From Marinimicrobium sp050113635 (lineage in GTDB: Bacteria > Pseudomonadota > Gammaproteobacteria > Pseudomonadales > Cellvibrionaceae), in the NCBI RefSeq assembly GCF_050113635.1, contig NZ_JBNJLT010000004.1, positions 315,876-379,875 on the forward strand: 64,000 nucleotides of DNA. Direction: 5' to 3'. A program made the position numbers and the translations under genes. Of this stretch, positions 60,001-64,000 are shown in pieces. How positions within the stretch are numbered: position 1 is the stretch's first letter; each line of letters begins with the position of its first letter. The notes under the pieces are model-generated. The model was not told where the DNA came from, made no database searches, and worked only from the letters and a program-made list of their open reading frames with translations.

Positions 60001-63000
60001 CCAAAGATGGCCGTACCCTGACCTTTGGAAGGCAAGAGGCCAGCCAGAACAGTCGTATCTATGCGCCGGGACAAGCCAATGGTCCGGTTGATACTTGGGC
60101 ACTGGACAAGGTGGAGGACCGCTATGGCAACCACTACCAGGTGCATTACCTGCGGGATACCGCCAAAGGGGAATACTACCCCTCCCATATCACCTGGGAG
60201 CCGGAATCGGCAGTGGTGTTCAGCTACATCAACCGGACCGGCAACACGCCCTGGGGTTATGACGGTGGGCACAAATACGAACGCACAAAATTACTGGATA
60301 AGGTGACGACCTACATTGGTATCACCAACAGTAGTGCGCCGACAGTCGGCACCAAGGTCAGGGAATACGGCATTGATTACCAGCTCAGCGAGACGACCAA
60401 CCGTCATCTGGTGCAGGAAATCCAGGAGTGCGGTTTTGCCAAAACAGGAGAGAAGCAGTGTGCGAAACCATTGCAGTTTGAATGGCAGGAAGGAGAGCTC
60501 GGGTTTGAGGACACACCGCAACCCTTACCCTATAACGGTGTTCTTTTTGATGATGTGAACAACGATGGTTATGTGGATATCATCGGCGAAAAGAGTTTGC
60601 TTGCCTGGGGGGCTGCTAATGGCTTTTCCGCTGCGAATTATGAAGAATCTGATTTTTTTCATCTAATTCAGACCGCGCAAGGTAAGGCTGTGATCAGGGG
60701 GGTGCGTCGCCCAGGTTATTTGGATGTCTATTTGAGTCGTATGTCGCCCTCGACGGCCATGACCTCACAATTGATTACCACCTTGCAGCGGCGTGATCAT
60801 GATGCACCGAGAGTACAGGTCGAAGATCTGAATAACGATGGTTTGACGGACATTATTATTCAACCAATTATTGCAGAAGGTCTTCCCTATGGTAGCCGCT
60901 TTTGGATACAACAAACCAACGGGACCTTTGTGCAGTCCGGGACACCTGGTGCGCGTATTTATAACGCCTCGGAAGTTGTTTATTTTGACATCAATACCGA
61001 TGGACTGGTCGATCAGACTTATGTGGCATTCCCTGATTCTAATTCCAATCAGGCGCCTAACAATCGGTTTGTTGGCAATCTCAATGAAGTGAATTTTTTC
61101 AGTTTAGAAAGGCACAGCAGGACCATTGTCAGCCCTGAGCCGCCGATAGTCCCTGCACCTGGCAGTATGGGGGGTGTCGGGGCTCGACAGATATATGGGA
61201 ACAATACAGGACTTTGGCGCACGCTGATCGATATCAATGGTGATGGCAACACAGATTTGCTCTACCGAGAGCCCTATACTGAATGGGTCGTACGCCCGTC
61301 TATGGCAGGTGGGGGCTCCTATGACGATGCTCCAATAATCTATACCGGAGTGCCTGTTGTACCCATGGAATACCCAAATTCTGGCCAGTATTCATTTGTG
61401 ATGGATTACAACAAGGATGGGTTGGATGACTTTATTGTCTTCTCTGGAGAGCGCTATGCCTGGAATATGCGCGTCTTTTACGCTGAGTACAAAAACGGAC
61501 AATTGCAGTTTGTTGATGCCGGTGTAGACCCCTTTAAAAATAAACTGGTTTACCTCGCGGCCTATCCGATTGCGCCTAGTGCAGCAACCACTAATCCGCT
61601 GCGTGGCGATATCAACAACGATGGTTTGGTGGATATGGTTGTAGGTTCATACTACTACGCCGCCAAGCAGCAACAACCCGACTTACTCAAAAAAGTCACC
61701 AACGGCTTTGGCGCAACCCAGGAGCTGAGCTACAGCCCGCTGACCGGTGACGACAACAACGGTAAGCCCCTGTACACGCCGGACAGCACGGCACCGACCT
61801 TCCCGCAGGCGCCTGTTGATCGTGGCATGCAGGTGGTCAAAAAGCTGTCCGTCAGTAATGGGGTGGGCGGTAAAACCCATACCTGGTTCAACTATCGCGG
61901 TGGCAAGCAACATCTACAGGGCCGAGGCTTCCTGGGTTTTGCATCGGTGGAAACCACACGCAGTGATACCGGCGTACAAACCACCACCCGTTATCGCCAG
62001 GACTACCCCTACACGGGCAAAGTCAGTGAAACCCTCAGCCAGGATGCCAGCGGCAATCTGATGAACCGTGCCCAGCACCACTACGCCGTGCACCCGGATA
62101 ACAACCGTTTCCCTTACCCGGTTCACTCCATTCGGCAGGACTACCAGTTGCTGACCCGCTCCCAGGGCGCTCCCCTGAGTGTCAGCAAAGAGAAAAATAC
62201 CTTTGATGCCTGCGGCAATCTCACCGCCCGTACCACGACCGTCGGCTCCGACCTGTCCGGCACGACCGTCACGGGCGTCCTCAACCAAAGCGTGTTGACC
62301 AACACCCTGATCAACACCGGGAATAACGACTGTTCCGATGATTTCATCACGGCCACCACCGTGACTGACTCTGAAGCCGGGGGCGTTAATTCACGCACCG
62401 TCACCACCGAGTATGAGCCCAACAGCCAGTTTGATGTGTACCAGCAAACCCTGTTTGAAGGCACAGACTTGGAAGTGGTGACCACCACCGACCGTAACGC
62501 TCAGGGCGTGATTACCCGCACGGAAACCACAGCGGCCGATCTGAACAGTAGCTCGGCGGCGGCCCGTGTGACCACCTTTGGGGACTTTGACAAAAACCTT
62601 TACCCGGCCACGATCACCAACGCCGAAGGGCATATTACCCTGGCGTCTTACGATGACCGCTTTGGTAAAATGAATCAGGAAGCAGACCCCAACGGCCTGA
62701 TCAGCACACGGGAATACGATGCGCTGGGCCGCACCGTTCGCAAAGTCGCAGCGGACGGCACCGTCACCGAACGCCTGTCCTGGTATTGCGCGAGTGCGCC
62801 GCTTGCGTGTCCGGGCAACGCTGTCTATGTAACGGCCACTCAAATTACCCACCCGAGTGAATCCGGCAAGCTCGGTGCGCCGCTTTCCGTCAGTTACTAC
62901 GACAGCCAGCAGAGAGTGGTACGCGAAGAAGCGTTCACGCTCAACCAGACGGCGGTAAAACGCGATACTCAATACACGGCGGAAGGCTATACCCATCGTG

Positions 63001-64000
63001 TATCAGAGCCTTACACCGGTTTTGCCAGCCACTGGACCACCTACAGCGATTACGATGCCCTGGGACGTGCGGGCACCGTCACCGGCCCCGACGGGGGTGG
63101 TGTGCATGTCGCCTACAGCCGGGATGGAAATACGGTAAAGACCACAGAAACTGCCACCGTCATGGCCCCCAACGGCTCCGACACTCAAACCACCCAACGT
63201 TACACCAATGCCCTGGGTCAGGTCGTACGGGTAGAGGATGCGCTGGGCACCCCGGTGGAGTACAGCTACGACGCTCAAGGCAACCTCAGAACGACGCGAG
63301 TGGATAACAATACCGCCACGACCATTACCGTTACCCACGACCTGGCGGGTAACAAAACCCGCATTGTCGACCCGGATGCCGGCGTCATTGATTTTGCCTA
63401 CAGCGGCTTCGGCGAATTACGCCGACAAACCTGGCAGGCGGGCGTCAGCGGTCACGCAAAATCCATGACCTATACCTACGACCGCCTGGGCCGTAAAACC
63501 AGCCGAACCGATCAGCCCGCCAGTGGCAGCGCCACCAGCTACTACTGGCAGTGGGATGCCCCCGGCCAAATCGGCTTGCTGGCCAGCCAGTCCGGTAATG
63601 GCTACAGCGAATCCTTCGCCTATGACCACCTGTCGCGGCTACAGGCTCAAACCACAACCCTCAGTGGCCTGTCCGGTAGCCGGGCCTTTACCTACGGCTA
63701 TGACCACTTTAGCCGTCCGACCACGACCACCTATCCTTCCGGCCTGTCCATCACCCGGGACTACCAGGCCAGTGGCCTCCATGTGCGCACCCGCAACACC
63801 ACCGGCAGCGCCAACGACACCCTCTGGGTGCAAGGCGACCTCATCAACGAACGGGGCCAACTGACCCACGAGCTCTTTGGCAACGGCGTGGTGACCGCCC
63901 GAGGCTACACCCCGAGCACGGGTCGACTGCAAAGCATTACCAGTGGGCGACTGACCGACAACAACACCTTGAACCGGCTCAACGGCGATATTCAGGCGCT
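57030..64000 (+). CDS. Giant SpvB/Rhs-type secreted protein, 3' end outside window
   Basis: The frame is open from ATG 57030 to the window end, at least 2323 residues, with no stop. AGAAGGAG lies 7 bp upstream. A signal peptide (about 1-35, ending Ala-His-Ala-Ala) is followed by eight beta-sandwich domains in order A-B-C-C-A-B-C-C (about 36-815), an SpvB-like domain (about 830-1170, with Asn-Leu-Gly-Tyr-Asn-Ser-Arg-Gly-Gly), a region with six Asp-Xaa-Asn-Xaa-Asp-Gly calcium-loop motifs (about 1175-1535), and Rhs/YD repeats from about 1870 on (Tyr-Asp-Ala-Leu-Gly-Arg, Tyr-Asp-Arg-Leu-Gly-Arg). SpvB-Rhs proteins form shells that hold a C-terminal toxin (known for Tc/Rhs families). The C-terminal part, and any immunity gene, lie outside. 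Confidence 0.9.
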   Translation, partial: MLVSHLLSVCSGCYTTFKVWRILVIVLLSMAGNLAHAAAQFTSAPSTSSSGTYTLSWSGATSFSAIHEKYGADGEWVMLLNPSNPTNYDLGKFPTAYSLTLTRTTPGLYHYRLYNCFFQGGPPSGNPACNITDTHTVTVGSLPAPTVTASFSPKTINEGGTATLSWSATNATSCSATGISGVSGTSGSTTYHAPTAMSSNQTVTIPVTCAGGGGSRTTKASINVNWINDVPTISAIGNRTINEDTSTGPIAFTVSDAETPASSLVVTATSSNTSLVPNNRLVLGGSGANRTIIVTPAADAFGSATITVRVTDAHGAHAKRTFTVVINPMNDAPTISAIANITINENSSTGARSFTVNDVDTALSALTITASSNNTTLIPNGNVVLGGSGSDRTINVTPATNRHGSATVTVIVSDGKLSASRSFTITVNDLPAQFTSIPTTSASGVIAMSWSHAREYVGVRVREGTTGQWTLVVHPAAATGSFTDTRFQNGTYYYELLDCYHTGGPPNGNPTCSVTDTRTVVVAFPAPIITASFNPASISESPNSGGAKTSTLIWSTTNAHTCSATGISGVNSTAGSVTYTAPSTMSNNQQLDVVFSCTGQGPSTVTKTASLTINAVNDAPTISALNNRTIDEDTSTGAISFTVADEETAASALTVSATSSNTALVPNNRLVLGGSGTNRTLTVTPAANAFGITTITVTVTDVNGASAQRSFVLTVNSVNDLPTISTIPNQHIAVDTSTPTLNFTVSDIETPVALLNVTASSDKPGLIASSGIVLGGSGASRTVKVTPIAGQSGLARMTLKVTDTDGGESTRSINVSVLADTSTTFDMNQAPADFNYSLTGSVTNLGEGDFVAITQGALNVDGGAASYSIPIELPSAIRGLAPKLNLGYNSRGGDSVMGVGWSLGGLSSIHRCRTTFATEGGQAQKSNPRYSKGDRLCLNGQKLVIADSTTPVTDSTYWAANAVYQTEIDSFVRIQAYGAHQGGPQYFTLTTKDGRTLTFGRQEASQNSRIYAPGQANGPVDTWALDKVEDRYGNHYQVHYLRDTAKGEYYPSHITWEPESAVVFSYINRTGNTPWGYDGGHKYERTKLLDKVTTYIGITNSSAPTVGTKVREYGIDYQLSETTNRHLVQEIQECGFAKTGEKQCAKPLQFEWQEGELGFEDTPQPLPYNGVLFDDVNNDGYVDIIGEKSLLAWGAANGFSAANYEESDFFHLIQTAQGKAVIRGVRRPGYLDVYLSRMSPSTAMTSQLITTLQRRDHDAPRVQVEDLNNDGLTDIIIQPIIAEGLPYGSRFWIQQTNGTFVQSGTPGARIYNASEVVYFDINTDGLVDQTYVAFPDSNSNQAPNNRFVGNLNEVNFFSLERHSRTIVSPEPPIVPAPGSMGGVGARQIYGNNTGLWRTLIDINGDGNTDLLYREPYTEWVVRPSMAGGGSYDDAPIIYTGVPVVPMEYPNSGQYSFVMDYNKDGLDDFIVFSGERYAWNMRVFYAEYKNGQLQFVDAGVDPFKNKLVYLAAYPIAPSAATTNPLRGDINNDGLVDMVVGSYYYAAKQQQPDLLKKVTNGFGATQELSYSPLTGDDNNGKPLYTPDSTAPTFPQAPVDRGMQVVKKLSVSNGVGGKTHTWFNYRGGKQHLQGRGFLGFASVETTRSDTGVQTTTRYRQDYPYTGKVSETLSQDASGNLMNRAQHHYAVHPDNNRFPYPVHSIRQDYQLLTRSQGAPLSVSKEKNTFDACGNLTARTTTVGSDLSGTTVTGVLNQSVLTNTLINTGNNDCSDDFITATTVTDSEAGGVNSRTVTTEYEPNSQFDVYQQTLFEGTDLEVVTTTDRNAQGVITRTETTAADLNSSSAAARVTTFGDFDKNLYPATITNAEGHITLASYDDRFGKMNQEADPNGLISTREYDALGRTVRKVAADGTVTERLSWYCASAPLACPGNAVYVTATQITHPSESGKLGAPLSVSYYDSQQRVVREEAFTLNQTAVKRDTQYTAEGYTHRVSEPYTGFASHWTTYSDYDALGRAGTVTGPDGGGVHVAYSRDGNTVKTTETATVMAPNGSDTQTTQRYTNALGQVVRVEDALGTPVEYSYDAQGNLRTTRVDNNTATTITVTHDLAGNKTRIVDPDAGVIDFAYSGFGELRRQTWQAGVSGHAKSMTYTYDRLGRKTSRTDQPASGSATSYYWQWDAPGQIGLLASQSGNGYSESFAYDHLSRLQAQTTTLSGLSGSRAFTYGYDHFSRPTTTTYPSGLSITRDYQASGLHVRTRNTTGSANDTLWVQGDLINERGQLTHELFGNGVVTARGYTPSTGRLQSITSGRLTDNNTLNRLNGDIQA
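57135..59480 (+). repeat. Tandem duplication of a four-domain block (about 1.17 kb each)
   Basis: The first copy (57135-58320) and second copy (58321-59480) each encode one FN3-like, one Ig-like and two cadherin-like domains. The FN3-like parts share Gly-Gly-Pro-Pro-(Ser/Asn)-Gly-Asn-Pro; the Ig-like parts share Cys-Ser-Ala-Thr-Gly-Ile-Ser-Gly-Val; the first cadherin-like parts (57711 and 58878) share Asn-Glu-or-Asp-Glu-Asp-Thr-Ser-Thr-Gly and Leu-Val-Pro-Asn-Asn-Arg-Leu-Val-Leu-Gly-Gly-Ser-Gly. The second cadherin-like parts (58017 and 59184) have diverged more. Confidence 0.82.
60552..61640 (+). repeat. Six calcium-loop (FG-GAP/dockerin-like) motifs in the Rhs-type gene
   Basis: Asp-Xaa-Asn-Xaa-Asp-Gly-Xaa-Xaa-Asp motifs start at 60552, 60825, 60987, 61230, 61404 and 61608. 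The spacing and form fit FG-GAP propeller blades with EF-hand-like calcium loops. This stretch also looks more AT-rich than the flanking DNA. Confidence 0.7.

Overview
The window looks like chromosomal DNA from a polysaccharide-degrading marine or soil gammaproteobacterium, most likely of the Cellvibrio/Saccharophagus/Marinimicrobium group. The signs are polyserine linkers joining chitin-binding modules to catalytic domains, large Xanthomonas/Caulobacter-type TonB-dependent receptors (TBDRs), several substrate-specific sugar loci each with its own regulator, and the gammaproteobacterial order nudE-yrfG-hslR-hslO. The taxonomy is an inference from style, not from a marker gene. No rRNA, tRNA, CRISPR array, insertion sequence or phage was seen.

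Layout. (1) 1-14472: the end of a TBDR, a full TonB energising set (DUF3450, TtpC-like ExbB, ExbB, ExbD, TonB, TPR protein), then a same-strand run of purine and ureide genes: two exported nucleoside-phosphorylase-like proteins, an amidase, a gamma-glutamyltransferase-fold hydrolase, a TSUP permease, ureidoglycine-glyoxylate aminotransferase and allantoate amidohydrolase. (2) 14885-18804: chitin genes, an AA10 lytic monooxygenase and a GH19 chitinase flanking a soluble PAS-type chemotaxis transducer. (3) 18867-25179: housekeeping and miscellaneous genes (thioesterase-like protein, membrane-anchored AraC regulator, MFS transporter, NudE, YrfG, Hsp15, Hsp33). (4) 25180-34435: a probable small RNA, then a beta-mannan locus (mannose isomerase, LacI regulator, sodium symporter, mannosylglucose phosphorylase, cellobiose/mannobiose 2-epimerase, GH5 mannanase) with four related LacI-type operators. 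(5) 34550-38341: a zinc locus with a Zur box, a ZnuD-like receptor and an AztD-like beta-propeller. (6) 38413-41488: a DUF2141-MipA fusion and an SLC13 permease. (7) 41528-56763: a uronic-acid polysaccharide locus (lyase-like lipoprotein, mannonate dehydratase, FadR-type regulator, GH2, PL38/PL5-like lyase, GH105, beta-helix protein, TBDR) tied together by a recurrent operator near AATTGGCCTTACCACTTG. (8) 57030 to the window end: one uninterrupted SpvB/Rhs-type giant gene with a tandemly duplicated block of Ig/cadherin-like domains, cut off by the window edge.

How the genes work together. In the mannan locus the surface mannanase gives mannobiose, the symporter may import it, the epimerase converts Man-Man to Man-Glc, the GH130 enzyme phosphorolyses this to mannose-1-phosphate and glucose, and the isomerase sends mannose to fructose. 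In the uronate locus lyases cut a glucuronate-type chain, GH105 removes the unsaturated end sugar, GH2 trims side chains or uronides, and UxuA takes mannonate to KDG. The most interesting items are the six-site uronate operator, the LacI operators of the mannan locus, the orphan small RNA at 25244-25416, the TonB-linked purine/ureide locus and the duplicated multi-domain block of the Rhs gene.
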